A stretch of DNA of 64,000 bases from Acorus gramineus. Taxonomy: Eukaryota; Streptophyta; Magnoliopsida; Acorales; Acoraceae. The DNA is taken from NCBI GenBank assembly GCA_030737835.1, contig CM060855.1, positions 15,567,438 to 15,631,437 on the forward strand, given 5' to 3'. The position numbers were made by a program, and so were the translations under genes. Shown piece by piece: positions 39,360-51,773 of this stretch (positions are counted from its first letter, which is position 1; each line of letters begins with the position of its first letter). Under the pieces are notes generated by a model. The model saw nothing but the letters and a program-made list of their open reading frames with translations, was not told the DNA's origin and did no database searches.

Positions 39360-42300
39360 AAAAATCTCATCAAACCTCCCACCACATCAGGTAGAACCCA
39401 AAGCGGTTAGCCTCAGACGATCATGTCATTGCAGATTGAAAAGTGGGAAAGGCTTCAGTTTGGGTTCATGTATTGCATTTGTTAGAATATTAGAATATAT
39501 ATTTGTTTCGATGCTGAGTGGGAGGGGCTTCAGAAATCAATGCTCATTCTTTTTTCCCCCCTATCTATAACAGCCCCCGGACTTTTAGGCTCCATGAAGG
39601 CTTACCCCCCCTTAGGAGAGAGGTCATCTTGACTTATCCATTGTAATTTAAGTACATATATTGGGGATTTTGTGACTAGGGGTTATGATTATGTATACAG
39701 GGTATAGTTTGGGTGTCATTTGACCATCTATTTTGGTTTTTTTTTTATTTTATTTTCTTCTGGATATTGTTTATTTTGCTTCTTAGGTTGGTCTTTAGGG
39801 AAAAGGGGGTTGTATAATGGTTTGGCTGGAGCCACCTTTTTTTAATTTTAATTTAAGGTTTTTTCCCCCCTTGTGTAAAAGCAAAACTTCCAACAGTTTT
39901 TTTATATTGGTCTGATGGGCTCTTGAAACATGAAGCAGAGATGGATGGTCTCACGCATCACACTTGTTTTTGTTTTTATTTCGTGGTAAGTTTGTTATTA
40001 TTGTTCTTGTTTAATCTTTTGAACTCAGGATTCTAGCAGAGCAAGGCAGGTCTTCTGAACATCCATCTACAAGGTGCTCCAATTTTTTTTAAATATAGGT
40101 TTTATTGTTTTTTTGTTCTTTCAGTTCATTTTATTTATTTATCAAATTTTTTATTTATATATATATTATTTGATTTGCAAAGATCTTTAAGGATGCTGTA
40201 CTTTTGTATGTTTTTGTTTTATTTTATTTTTTATTTTTTAGTTTTGTTTATTTAACTTTTTTTATTATTTTGTATCTATTTTTTAAAACATGATTTTTTT
40301 ATCGTTTTAATTTTTTGATCCCTATTTTATTGGATTTGTTTTTGTGAGGATCAGCAAAAAAAATTTAATTTTAAAATTTGTTTTAAATTATTTTGTGATT
40401 GTAATCAAGAAAGAAATTTTCCAGTAAAGGATGTCCAAAACATTGACTATAGGTGATTAAATAATGAAAAACAGAGTTTTCTAGATAATTGTTTTAAAAA
40501 GGTCGATTTGGACATCTTAAATGTTTTTTTTTTGGTATTCCCCACTTTTTAACAGTTTTTTGTCCTAATATTTTGAACAAAAAAAAGATTAACCCTCTGG
40601 AACTGGAATAAGCCCTTGGATAATTTGGTATTGACTGGAATATGGGTTTTAGCCCGTTTATTTGTTTGATATATCTTGGAATATCTTATGTGGAATAAAT
40701 TGGTATAAAGTGTTATATGAATTCTAATAAAAGGATTAAAGTAATTCTAAGTTATTTCACTTAAATAATATATGGTTTCATCGTCAAATCAACTGTTATC
40801 ACTTTTTATAAATCACTTGTCAAATCAGTTATCATTATTTATTCATCTTTCATAAATCTTTATCCATACCTTATTCATATTTTATCCAAACAACAAAACA
40901 TTTATTCTTATGATTATCAACGAGAATAATTCAAAATACAATCATACATAAAATTACTTTATCCTGATTTATACACACTTATGTCAGAATAAATGTATAC
41001 ACAAGAATAAATCATATTCTCGTTCTAAAAAGGGGTTAAAAGTATGAGCTGGTGGTCATAGTATCCTTTTTTTTTTTTTTTTTTTTTGAAAGTTGGAGTA
41101 GATAAATTGGTCTCCATCATCTTTGTATTACTTATCCATTTTAAAATTAAGTCCAAAAGTATCAGCTGGTGGTCATAGTATCCTACAAAGTTGGAGTATA
41201 TATATTGGTCTCCATCATCTTTGTATTACTTGTCCATTTTATAATTAAGTGAAGAAGTAAGAAAGTCAAAAGCAAAAAACAGTTTATATGCTCTACAGAC
41301 CCAGGCCCCAGCAGCCTCCCACCTCCAGTCTCGGTACATCGAATAAGATCGGATCATGCTATTAATATATATCAGTATCATATCACATGACTGAATAGAT
41401 AAAATTTTAAAATGATTTAGAATATATATAAAATTAGATACTAACATGAACTAACAAATGAAACATTTAAGCCCAATATCTCATGTCATCCTCTCTCTGT
41501 ACTCGTGGTTCCTTCCAACCATCTCCTCCTCTTTCATAAGCTACCCCAAATTCAATTCCTTTGTATGCCAGCGCGTTCGTGGTCGCCTTCTTCAATGAGG
41601 GACAAGCTCTTCCTCTTGTGACTATACACGCGCACAGAAGGTCTTCTTCTCCGCGCGCACCTTTGGTGAAGCGAGCAAGGATTGGAGAGCTGAGGAACTA
41701 GAGAGCGACAGTGGAGGAATTCATAGTGATAAAGTTCATGTATGACAAATATTATATTCCATGTATGTCTAATCGAATTATTTTTATGAATTTTCAAAAA
41801 AGTATGGAGTACTTCATGATTATGGAGGAATCGGGATAAGTGATTGAACTTGTCAATTATTTTTTTCCCCTAATGGTTGTGTTTTATTTTCTCATCTCTT
41901 CAGTGAGTGAGGCCAACTTTGCATTGGGAAGGATTTTGACATGGTGATAGGAAATGGAATTGTTGCTGGTTGGTACTTTGTTGGAATTGTATTGGTGATG
42001 GTTAGCATTAGCAGGGGATGAAGAGGGTATCTTTTGATTTTTTTTTTTTTCTTTTGTCGGATTAGTTGGGAGAGGCAACCGTGTTAATGTGTTATGGCAG
42101 AAAAAGAAGGGTTTATTTCAGAGGAGGGTTAATTTGTCTTTTGAAGGGGCATTTACATTTTTATGAATATTGGGGTTTAATTGTATAAAGTTTATAAAAT
42201 CCATGTTAAAATAATAGAATATTCACGTAATATTCTAATTTAGTTTCTTTAACTTTAGGATATGCATTGAATTTTTAGAAAGTTATATGGAATTCACATA

Positions 42301-42583
42301 AACAAGGGGGTAACGTGGATATATGAAAATATGTAAAGGGTTATATACATTATTCTCTCAAAAATAAACATTTTAATATATTATTTACCTTCAGCTAATC
42401 ACTCATCAAGTCTTTGAAAATAGTAGCAGACAGAATTTGTTGTTGTCATGCATATTATTCCGCGATGTCTTTTGAATTATGAATGAGACATAATTTTCTC
42501 TCTCTCTCTCTCATATAATAGGAACTTTGCAAGGGGAGGAGCATCACATAAATTATAACCATCTATATTGCATTTTGATCTTA
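39360..42583. other. UBP12 3' region and AT-rich intergenic DNA
   Basis: The first few hundred bases are probably the UBP12 3' untranslated region. The remainder is AT-rich and holds a diverged copy of the 4540/6180 repeat (about 40600-41030) and a tandem duplication at 41038. No gene is supported. Confidence 0.6.
41038..41250. repeat. tandem duplication, two units of about 100-117 bp
   Basis: Units 41038-41154 and 41155-41250 share GAGCTGGTGGTCATAGTATC-type and TTGGTCTCCATCATCTTTG blocks. The first unit is longer because of a poly-T expansion. Confidence 0.88.
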
Positions 42584-42999
42584 ATTAATATTTAAAGTGA
42601 ATCTCCTAAAATAGGAAACAATATTTGTTTGTTAATTAGGAGAGTGAATATCTCCTAATTAATGGAAACAATATTTGTTTGTTAATTGGGAGATTACTTG
42701 GGGATGAAGTTATTTAGCTCTATAAATATCTTCTAGGGTTTCATGGCAAGACAAGGCAATGTATACAATGTAGAGATCCTAAGGGAAGGTTGAGAGGGTT
42801 CTAAGAGAGGGTAACTCTATGAGAGAGTTTGTGAGTCTCTTAATGTATCTCAACTATCAAAGTGGATTCTCTGTTTTTGCCCCGTGGATGTAGGCCTAGG
42901 CCGAATCACGTATATCTTGTGTTCTTCGCGTGATGTGATGTTTCGTTTTTGTGTTAGATCTCGTGTTTGTTGGTGGCTTCCGCGATAACCTTCCCAACA
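42584..42999 (+). repeat. left LTR (partial) of the non-autonomous LTR element
   Basis: Aligns without gaps to 44007-44422. It contains a TATAAATAT promoter-like box near 42721 and ends in CCCAACA just before the primer-binding site. Confidence 0.85.
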
Positions 43000-43922
43000 G
43001 TGGTATCAGAGCTCCAGGTTCCGACCTAGGAGAACGAGATTTGAAGAACGAGGATTAATGGCGACACGGGTCGATGAATTCATACCATCGACGGATGCAT
43101 TGTTGGAAACTCCAACAATGGTGTGTCGTACATGGTTTCATGCGAAGAATAAGAAAAAAAAATCATGCAAGGTTGCATGGAGCTTTCGGTGGTGGAAGAG
43201 GCATATCTATTCAGGTGTGCAATGATGATACCAATTTGTTGCGGGTCTAAGATCCACCGAGAAGCAGACGTGCAAAGACGCTCGGGGTGCAAAGTTCGCA
43301 GTGACACGCGGAGGCACGTGGGCGAATCACGTGAAGCGTGGGTGCGGAGTTTGTATATAAGAAGATGGAACAGTGCAACACGGTCTAAAGCGTTCTGAAC
43401 CGGGTATGGGAGGAGTAGCCCCATGTGGTTCAGTTAAAAGAGCGAGTCCAGTCATCTCGCGAGCGCATGTGTGGCATGTTCAAGGTGGAGGTAAGATCCA
43501 GATCTTCTTCGGAGATCCACAAGGAGCGTGGAATAGATGCATGTGAAATCAAGTCATGGCATTGACTTGAGGATGCGCAATTATTGAGTTCGACTCAGGG
43601 GTTGATCTATGATAAAGCGAGCGCAGGCTTTTGGATCAAACAAAATTGGGTGGTGCAGACGTATGGAGGAATAAGTTCTTAAAATTCATTAAGGTGGAGT
43701 TCTGCGAAGCAGATCTAGTGCACAAAAAGACTCGTGATAGCGACTTGAAGGCTAATGAGGCTCAAGGAAGTCGAAGACCACTTGATTGCAAGTGGAGGTG
43801 CATAGTTGCTCGCACGGTCGTGCTTCAAAGACGACATGGAGCAAGGTGGAGACATCAACGGAAAATCTTCTAAGGGGTTCGAGGAAGTCCGAGCTTATCG
43901 GATACGAGCCAAGGTGGAGATT

Positions 43923-44422
43923 TGTTGGAATTATGTCTCGATCTGGTGTATCGCATCGGATGGCTATGATGAAATCATATTAGGTTGGGCACCTAATAAG
44001 TAGAATATTAATATTTAAAGTGAATCTCCTAAAATAGGAAACAATATTTGTTTGTTAATTAGGAGAGTGAATATCTCCTAATTAATGGAAACAATATTTG
44101 TTTGTTAATTGGGAGATTACTTGGGGATGAAGTTATTTAGCTCTATAAATATCTTCTAGGGTTTCATGGCAAGACAAGGCAATGTATACAATGTAGAGAT
44201 CCTAAGGGAAGGTTGAGAGGGTTCTAAGAGAGGGTAACTCTATGAGAGAGTTTGTGAGTCTCTTAATGTATCTCAACTATCAAAGTGGATTCTCTGTTTT
44301 TGCCCCGTGGATGTAGGCCTAGGCCGAACCACGTATATCTTGTGTTCTTCGTGTGATGTGATATTTCGTTCTTGTGTTAGATCTCGTGTTTGTTGGTGGC
44401 TTCCGCGATAACCTTCCCAACA
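43923..44422 (+). repeat. right LTR of the non-autonomous LTR element
   Basis: 500 bp bounded by TGTTGG and CCAACA, preceded by a purine-rich tract. Confidence 0.85.
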
Positions 44423-45429
44423 ACATAGACGTGTTACTAGTAGATATATTTGTCTACCAAGTACCAACAATAAATGTTTTAAGAAGCAAGACCATATATA
44501 TCCCTACCACTGTTGAATGAAATTACAACGTAACATTACCGTGTTGAGAGTCACATTGTTGAAAGAGAAGACTCGATGGATTTGGTGACCCATACCCATC
44601 ATAAGGGATTTGTTATCTTTCATTTTTTTGGTAATGCCATCATTTTGTAATGGATCCACATGAATCACAAATTTGATAAGTTTTTTATTTCTTAATGATT
44701 TCTCTTGTATTAATGGATTGTTTTGTTGATCTTTAAATCCAAGACAAGTAAATTTTAATTGTTTTCTTGCGTTGTTAACTTGCGAACGGATTATTATAAT
44801 CCAGATTAAATCAAGAAGACCTTAAAAGAACTATATAACCCCCTCCGAACTAGCTCAGAGGGTTGTGGACCAGATAGAGGATGAAACCCTTTTTTTCAGG
44901 TAAGATTCAATCCCGTGACCTCTCCAAGTTTATAATTGAAGATGATTGAAAAACAGATAAATACAAGTTATACACACGTATCGATTTCCAATTGTATGCA
45001 GTATTTAATATGAAATAAACCTGGTATAAATCAATCTGGGTCATATATATATATGGCAAATTATAAATGAATGTTTGATGTAATTCACCAATGTAACACA
45101 AAAAAAAATCATTATGGTAATATGTTTCAAACATTGAAAATAATAAAAGAAGAGTAACTTATATTTTTGGCTTCATAATTTTTTTTTTTTAAATTTCAAA
45201 ACTGACTATTGGCCGATTTGCCATGTCAGCGCTACTACATGTTGCTAGACTTGGGAGATTTGTAATCAATCACGTCTCCTATGTGAAAAAATAATTCAAA
45301 CAGATTAAAAATAAAAATTACCCTCTTTTTTTGAGGATCTATATAGACAACTAGCTATTCTTGGATTCAATGATGGTTCTTTTGCTTCATTGGGTTTTTG
45401 TTGTTTTGATTCGAAAACTTAAAGTTCAA
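44423..45429. other. intergenic DNA between transposon remnants
   Basis: AT-rich with no supported gene. A weak polymerase III-like pattern at about 44835-44920 (TAGCTCAGAGGG, then GATTCAATCCC) could be a decayed SINE or tRNA relic. Confidence 0.5.
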
Positions 45430-45981
45430 TCATCCGCGTATTGCAAAACGGAGAAACGAGAGCCACCACCCGGAAGATCCATCCCTCCTGGAGGCAGCAA
45501 CACATATGCAACTCAGCACGTTTCCCATGATTAGGAAAAGGAAAGGAGACATCGGATCGCCCTGTCTCAGACCACGGTTGATGGGGAAGAAGTCGTGCAA
45601 CTCGTCGTTGAGGATCAGTACTGAAGCATTGGCGGTCGAGATGCATTGTTTGATCATACGAAGCCAATTATCAGAGAATCCATGCAACCTCAGCACATGT
45701 AAAAGGAACCTCTAATCCACACTGTCATATGCCTCCTCAAAATCCACCTTTAGGGCAATTCCGCTTCGTTTCTCCTTGTGCAGTGCAGAAATCAACTCCT
45801 GGGTGACTAAGAAGCTCTCCAGTAAGGCGCGGCCTGGAATGAACGCCGATTGTGTCTCTTCGAAGAGATGGGAACCCAAACCGCGAGCCCGGTTGGCGAG
45901 AACCTTGGAGAGCAATATAAAGCAACTATTCACCAAACAAATAGGCCGGAAATCACCAATCGAGATCGACAATGGTACCAT
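45430..45981 (-). mobile_element. L1-type LINE reverse-transcriptase fragment
   Basis: On the minus strand one frame runs through recognisable plant L1 reverse-transcriptase motifs: GDFRPICLVNS, LANRARGL, ETQSAFIPGRAL, KVDFEEAYDSVD, LRLHGFSDNWL and GLRQGDPMSPFLF. A stop codon (TAG at 45714-45712) sits where the family has Trp after EAYDSVD. The catalytic YADD/FADD motif, the endonuclease and the 3' end are absent. It is a dead internal fragment, not a full 5'-truncated insertion. Confidence 0.9.
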
Positions 45982-46268
45982 ACTTTGATCTTGAGCATAA
46001 ATTTATCATGGAAAAAGATCATGTATATATGGTTGCACATAATACGACTTAATTTGAGTTTCTCACATACCATGATACTTTAACAAAGTGTTGATAAAGG
46101 GACAAAGGAAATTTGTGATGAATTTTGGTCCTTGATGAATCATATATAAACATTGCAGAACATACATAAAAACCAATTAATTAAGAACGTTCTGCAGCCT
46201 TCTGCGTATTACGTCTATCATATAGTATTTTGGTTAAATCATCATTCGTGCTTGGGAGTGTCTGTGTG

Positions 46269-46780
46269 TGATGTAGGACAGATTATGTAGATGGGACCAC
46301 CAAAAGAGATCCATCAAATAAATTACAAATCAATGGTCACGATCTTAGAATCGCATGAAATTTTACATTGTAAAATATATCGAGGAGCTCTTATGGATTA
46401 GTTGTTATACAACTAACAATTCTTATTTTTTTAAAAATTCATTCATTTAGACATTTAAATTAGCAATTTGACTAATTTTAGTAAGATTTAGATTTGTGAT
46501 ATCTCAATCATAATAGATCGGAATTGATTTCTATCAATTCCTAAGATCATTTAGGATCTCATAGAATCTGACAAATTAATTTTTGAATTTTACTATTTTT
46601 AGTAATTTTTTTAATTTTATGTTATTAGTATAAATAGCAGACTTATAATCTAGGGTGGACAATTTTTTATCAATAATATTTCAAATTTCCTGTATTTTGG
46701 GGCTTTCTTATTTGTGGATTCAAGGAGTTTATGAGATCTCAACGGTGGTTGGATCTTTTTATCAGTTTTTCGCTGCGTTA
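46269..46780 (+). repeat. left LTR of the gypsy-type element
   Basis: Directly followed by the primer-binding site and preceded by GTGTG. Confidence 0.85.
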
Positions 46781-47292
46781 GGTGGTATCAGAGCGAGGAT
46801 TTGCCTTGCTGTGATGGTAAATAACGAAGAAAAAAACAACCAATCTGATGACGCTGGTCGTGAATTGGAGGATGTGCAGAAGGCGATCGAGGAACATCAC
46901 GATCAGATGCAAGAGATCCGCACGATGATCACTGACCTGAACCTCACCGCCAATAACAGGCATCCTGAAAGTGATAGGAGACGCGTCGAGGTAGTTGCCC
47001 AAGGCCGACCTATTGGTCAGAACATCGTTCGACGTCCTACTCGTTATCAACCTGATGATGAGGAAGACTCGGAAGATGAAGGTGATGGACTTCATGGATA
47101 TCAGCCGGGGAGGCGGCGCATGAAATACAATGATTACCGATTGAAGGCGAATATTCCGTATTTCAATGGTAATATGCAGATCGAGGATTTTCTTGATTGA
47201 ATCTTAGAGGTCGAGAGATTCTTTGAGATGATGGAGGTTCCAGAGGAGAAGATAGTCAAATTGGTGGCGTTTCGATTAAAAAGTGGTGCCGC

Positions 47293-48185
47293 TAGGCTGG
47301 TCAACGGGTTGGGTCCAGACCCAGACCGATCCGACCTGGACCCGATTGCATGTGTAATATACCCGACTCGAGTTGGACCCGACCTGGTGGACCCGAACAA
47401 ACAAACGGGTTGGGTCCGGGTCCACCCCGCCCCGACCCGTTGGACCCGAGACTCGATTGCCTTATTAAAATATGCTCATATATTATAAGACCATTAGTAT
47501 TAGTTGATACGTAATTTTATTTCTTACTTAACTTATTTTTCTATCCACAAATTCATAAATCATAATCATAACAAGCCCTTTTTTTGTTGTGTTGATGTTG
47601 CAACTTGCAAGAACTTGATTGTTTAATATGTAATAAACTTAGTAATGTATTGTCGTCGGTTTGTTTTGGACAATTAACTTATTAGCTTTTGAATTTGTAT
47701 GATTAATTAGTTTATTGAATGATTTATGTTATTATTTAGGTTAATATGTTAGTGTTTATTGTTTTGAATATTGTTTAGGTTAATATTGTTTTGAATGTTT
47801 GTATAATTAGTTAGGTTTATTATTTAAGTTAATATGTTTTTTATGTTAGTGATTATTGTTTTGGATGTTGTTTAATAATTCATATACTTCTTTTGAATTG
47901 TATAAAATTATATTCAAACATAGTCTCATTAATAATAATGTTTTATTAGAAAAAATTTCAAATAGAATGATAAGGCAAACAAATACATGAGCTCTTCTTG
48001 TTTGTTTCGTTTTGTTTTTTTGTTTTTTTTTTACCAATCATCCGGGTCGGGTTGGACCCGAACCCCTCCGGGTCCATATTTCCCCGGACCCGCCGGGTCT
48101 TGGGTTGGACCTGGATCGGGTCTTGCCACGGGTCCGGTCCGGGTCCACCCCGACCCGACCCGGACCCGACCCGTTGATAGGCCTA
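47293..48185. mobile_element. hAT-type element nested in the gypsy gag region
   Basis: Perfect 8-bp target duplications GGTGCCGC flank it (47285-47292 and 48186-48193). The tips are TAGGCTGGTCAACGGGT and the inverse of TAGGCCTATCAACGGGT. Both ends are packed with GGGTCCGGGT/CCCGACCC-like words, and the core is AT-rich and non-coding. It inserted after the retroelement. The layout resembles the hAT element at 17163-17961, though the tip sequences differ. Confidence 0.9.
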
Positions 48186-49024
48186 GGTGCCGCCGCTTGG
48201 TGGGACCAATTTCAGAAAACCCGACAATGGCAATGAAGATCACCTGTTCATACGTGGAGGAGGATGAAAGAGCTCCTCATAGATCAATTTCTGTCACGAA
48301 ATTATGAACGATATTTACCCTAATTGTATCAAAATTGTCGTCAAATCGTAAGGGTGAAATCATGACTGGAGATATCAAAGGCGCAAGAGGTGATAAGAGC
48401 AAGTCCCCCAAAATATGGGGGTGATTCAAGGGCCAACCCTTATGATCTACCATCATCAAAGAAGTGTGAAGATTCCAATGAACCAGAATTTCGCTCAAAT
48501 CAAAATCAACAAGAGAGCGAAGTTTTAGTTGAACCAGAAATTGATGATATATATGATGGCGCTGAGTTCGCAGAAGAAGAAGGAGAGCATGTCAACTTCA
48601 TCGTTGAACCATTGATCGATGAGAACATGAGCAATAAAGAAGCAGAGGATGTTGTTTTCTCTGGTGATTTTAAAGATGCCATTGGAGGAGAACAAAAGGA
48701 GTTGTTTCCACGGTCCTTAGCGTTGACCCCCAAGATGGAAGAGTCCCTACAGAAGCTCGTGCTGCACGATATATGCACCATCAACAAGAGTGTTTTGGAT
48801 GCCATCATCAACAATGATAACAATGAAGACTTTACGACTACTACAATGGTGAAGAAATTTGGGCTACAACTCGAGGTGCATTCAATTCTCTACATGATCG
48901 ATTTGATTGCGAAGAAATTTGAAGTCAAGAAAACGTCTCTTCTCTTGCCAAATGTGAAATATAAGGAAACATCAATTGAAGAGCGGAAGAACTCGAGGGC
49001 GAGTTCTTTTGAAGAAGAGGAGTC

Positions 49025-49521
49025 TGATGTAGGACAGATTATGCAGATGGGACCACTAAAAGAGATCCACCAAATAAATTACAAATTAGTCACGATCTCA
49101 GAATCGCACGAAATTTTACATGATGAAATATATCGAGGAGCTCTTCTATTTTTTTAAAATTCATTCATTTAGGCCTTTAAATTAGTGATTTTACTAATTT
49201 TAGTAAGATTTAGATTTGTGATATCTCAATCATAACAGATCGGAATTGATTTCTATCAATTCCTAAGATCATTTAGGATCTCATAGAATCTGAAAAATTA
49301 GTTTTTGAATTTTACTATTTTTAGTAATTTTTTTAATTTTATGTTATTAGTATAAATAGCATACTTGTAATCTAGGGTAGACAATTTTTTATCAATAATA
49401 TTTTAAATTTCCTGTATTTTGGGGCTTTCTTACTTGTGGATTCAAAGATTCCTTATGGATTGAAGGAGCTTATGAGATCTCAACGGTGGTTGGATCTTTT
49501 TATCTGTTTTTCGCTGCATTT
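49025..49521 (+). repeat. right LTR of the gypsy-type element
   Basis: Matches 46269-46780 along its length and is followed by GTGTG. Confidence 0.85.
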
Positions 49522-49526
49522 GTGTG

Positions 49527-51106
49527 TTTTAATTATAATCTTGTTTGTGGCCTCTTATACAAACAACTTTCATCATAATATCATGCAAAAAAATAAAAAA
49601 ACTTTCATAAGAATAAAAGTTTACATATAATACTACTTTGTGATGTGGTGTAGGTTTGTTATAATTATATGTGCCATTAGTATCAAATATCACTTGCACA
49701 CTTTTATTATTTCATTTGTCACGTTGCTCTATATAATCAACATTGGAAAGGAAATATGGAACACAGAATATCTTTCATGACAAAAGAAATTCATGTTCAT
49801 ATATTCTAGAATTAAAAGATAAGAACAAAACCCTTTTTTGTTTTTTGCTTTTTAGTTTTAAATCCTTGTAAACATGTTTATTTTGAAATCGATCCGTAGC
49901 TCATTTCTTCATATTTCTTTTTAAATCCTCAACTTTAATCACATATTTCGCTTTTAGTCCCTCCCCAAATATCCGTCCATTTACTTTATAGTTGTGAAAA
50001 ATGATTTTTTATTTTTAAGTCCACATAAATTATGTTATTTTGTAACCAGTCACTCCCTTTTTCATATTTCATTTTATATCCCCAAATTCAAATGTTTTTT
50101 TTATTAGTCTATAAACAAAATGTGATTTGTAAGTATTTTGATTTTTAAAACATGTATACAAAATATATGGTGAAATATCTAAATCAAAATTATATTTGCA
50201 TTGTTAGGTGTTCAATTATAATTTCAGTGTTATTCAACATTGCTTGCGCCCACTCAATCCGAGATTGCATTTTCTTATAATCTTAGCTGTAAATTAGGAT
50301 TGATTACATAAGCAGAAGAAGAATAATTAGATAAGAAAATTATATAAACGAGGTGTATATCTCGTTAGTCAACAATTGAAGTATATGAGACTGCATATAA
50401 TGTTAAATAAAATTGTGTGTGACATGATCCTACAAAAAAAAATCAATTATCTTGGAGTCAACCAGACAATAATTTTTTTGTATTATTTCACTGAATTTGT
50501 TATTGGTATAAGGCAACTAACAAGTCAAATTATCACTTTTTATAAATTAAAGGTCCACGTATCAAATCACTTTTTTAACTTTTATAATTTTGTATTCACA
50601 TTATATTTATTTAATTTTTTATCTATAATTTATCAATGATCCACCAAACAAAAATAATTAAAACACAACTAAACAAAAAATAATTCTATACTGAAATAAG
50701 CAGGACTAAAAGATCACAATAACTTAATTTAGGAATCAAATTTAATATTTTTTTAGTGTGTAGAAAGATGAGTTCTTCAAATTTGTTTCCGAACATGAAA
50801 AACTAAAGCATAGTTGCAAATACCCTTTTTTTTCTTAAAAAAATGACAAAAACTCAGTTTTTTTGGAGTGACAACTTCATACAGAACTGGTTTTTTAATC
50901 CAGTTTTTAAAGAAAACTAACATTTATAAACATATTGTATAAATATAAGAGTGTTGATATACTCAATCCAATTTGGAGCTTGTTTTTCAATCCCATATAC
51001 TATAATAGCATAATGTATACAGTTGTGTTGTAATGAATAAATTTATTTTTTAAAATAAATATAATATTATATCTCACCATATACTTTTTAATAAAATAGT
51101 AAGATA

Positions 51107-51137
<31 letters not shown>

Positions 51138-51773
51138 TAATATAATTAAAAAAAAGGAGGAGTTAAAACGGTGGACACACTGACTGACGCTCAACGAGGA
51201 TCTGGACTTCAATTTCCTTTAAACATAAACAATTAAAAAAAGAAACATCGAGAATTTTGAGAGAACGGGCCTCTGTGAGCCGAGAAAACGAAAGCCCTCT
51301 CAAGAATCCTATTTTTCGAACGTTCTACAAATATCCCAGCCATTTTTCGATCGAATCACCTCGTTAAGGTTCGTGTGTTTCATTTTGTTTTTGTTGTTTT
51401 GATTAGAAAACCTTACCCCCCCCCCCAACAAAAAAGAAGAAGCAATCTTTCGTGATACCATGTTCATTATGGTTGATTTGCGTCGTTTGTGGTAAAATAG
51501 GTTTTCTTGTTTGGGATTCATTGGGTTTTTGTTGTTCCGCCCAATCTTTCGTGTTTCAATGTTCAGTGTGGTTGATTTGTCTCCGTTCTGACAAAATAGG
51601 GTTTCTTTTTCCGATTGATTTGATCATGATGATGACAGTTTTCTTAAACCAAACTGAAAGCCCCTAATTGCGATTCGAAATTTGTACTTGTTTTACTGGA
51701 AATTTGTATAAATTCTTTTTATTTGTGTGTACAAACACATTCCACTGAATTAGTGTGAGCTTTGTGTGCAGAG
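49527..51773. other. AT-rich intergenic DNA and SRP receptor upstream region
   Basis: No gene is supported. It contains an (AAT)n run at about 51112-51136, a C-run at 51416-51426 and a partial relative of the 4540/6180 repeat (about 50480-50700). The last 400-500 bp before 51774 probably include the promoter and leader of the SRP receptor gene. Confidence 0.6.

Larger units (their letters stand above)
42584..44422 (+). mobile_element. young non-autonomous LTR retroelement (Copia-like ends)
   Basis: A fossil-class element. The right LTR is 43923-44422, starting TGTTGG and ending CCAACA. The left LTR is partial, 42584-42999. A primer-binding site TGGTATCAGAGC follows the left LTR at 43001, and a purine-rich tract (AAGGTGGAGA) precedes the right one. 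The roughly 920-bp interior shows no gag, protease, integrase or reverse transcriptase, so it must have depended on another element. The aligned 416 bp of the two LTRs differ at four positions, so insertion was recent, probably well under a million years by usual plant rates. It is incomplete at its left end. Confidence 0.82.
46269..49521 (+). mobile_element. degenerate Ty3/gypsy-type LTR retroelement
   Basis: A fossil. The LTRs are 46269-46780 and 49025-49521, both starting TGATGTAGGACAG, with a 5-bp target duplication GTGTG at 46264-46268 and 49522-49526. The primer-binding site GGTGGTATCAGAGC begins at 46781. The interior begins with a gag-like region whose motifs (IPYFNGNMQIEDFLD) are typical of plant gypsy gag. 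Gag-like sequence lies on both sides of a nested hAT element (47293-48185). A further acidic reading frame fills 48390-49024. No protease, reverse transcriptase or integrase is present, so it is a non-autonomous derivative and is broken. By eye the LTRs differ by roughly 5 percent plus some indels, suggesting an age of a few million years. Confidence 0.85.

Noticed and set aside
43165-43873. Several 65-80 codon frames inside the young LTR element.
   Set aside because: None resembles a retroelement protein, and they overlap in different frames without conserved motifs.
44835-44920. tRNA-like pattern TAGCTCAGAGGG followed by GATTCAATCCC.
   Set aside because: The spacing is too long, no cloverleaf forms, and there is no A-rich tail, so neither a tRNA gene nor a clear SINE can be supported.
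45388-45420. Similarity of TTTTTGTTGTTTTGATT to sequence upstream of the SRP receptor gene (51390 and 51520).
   Set aside because: The shared stretch is short and T-rich, so chance or simple-sequence similarity is enough.
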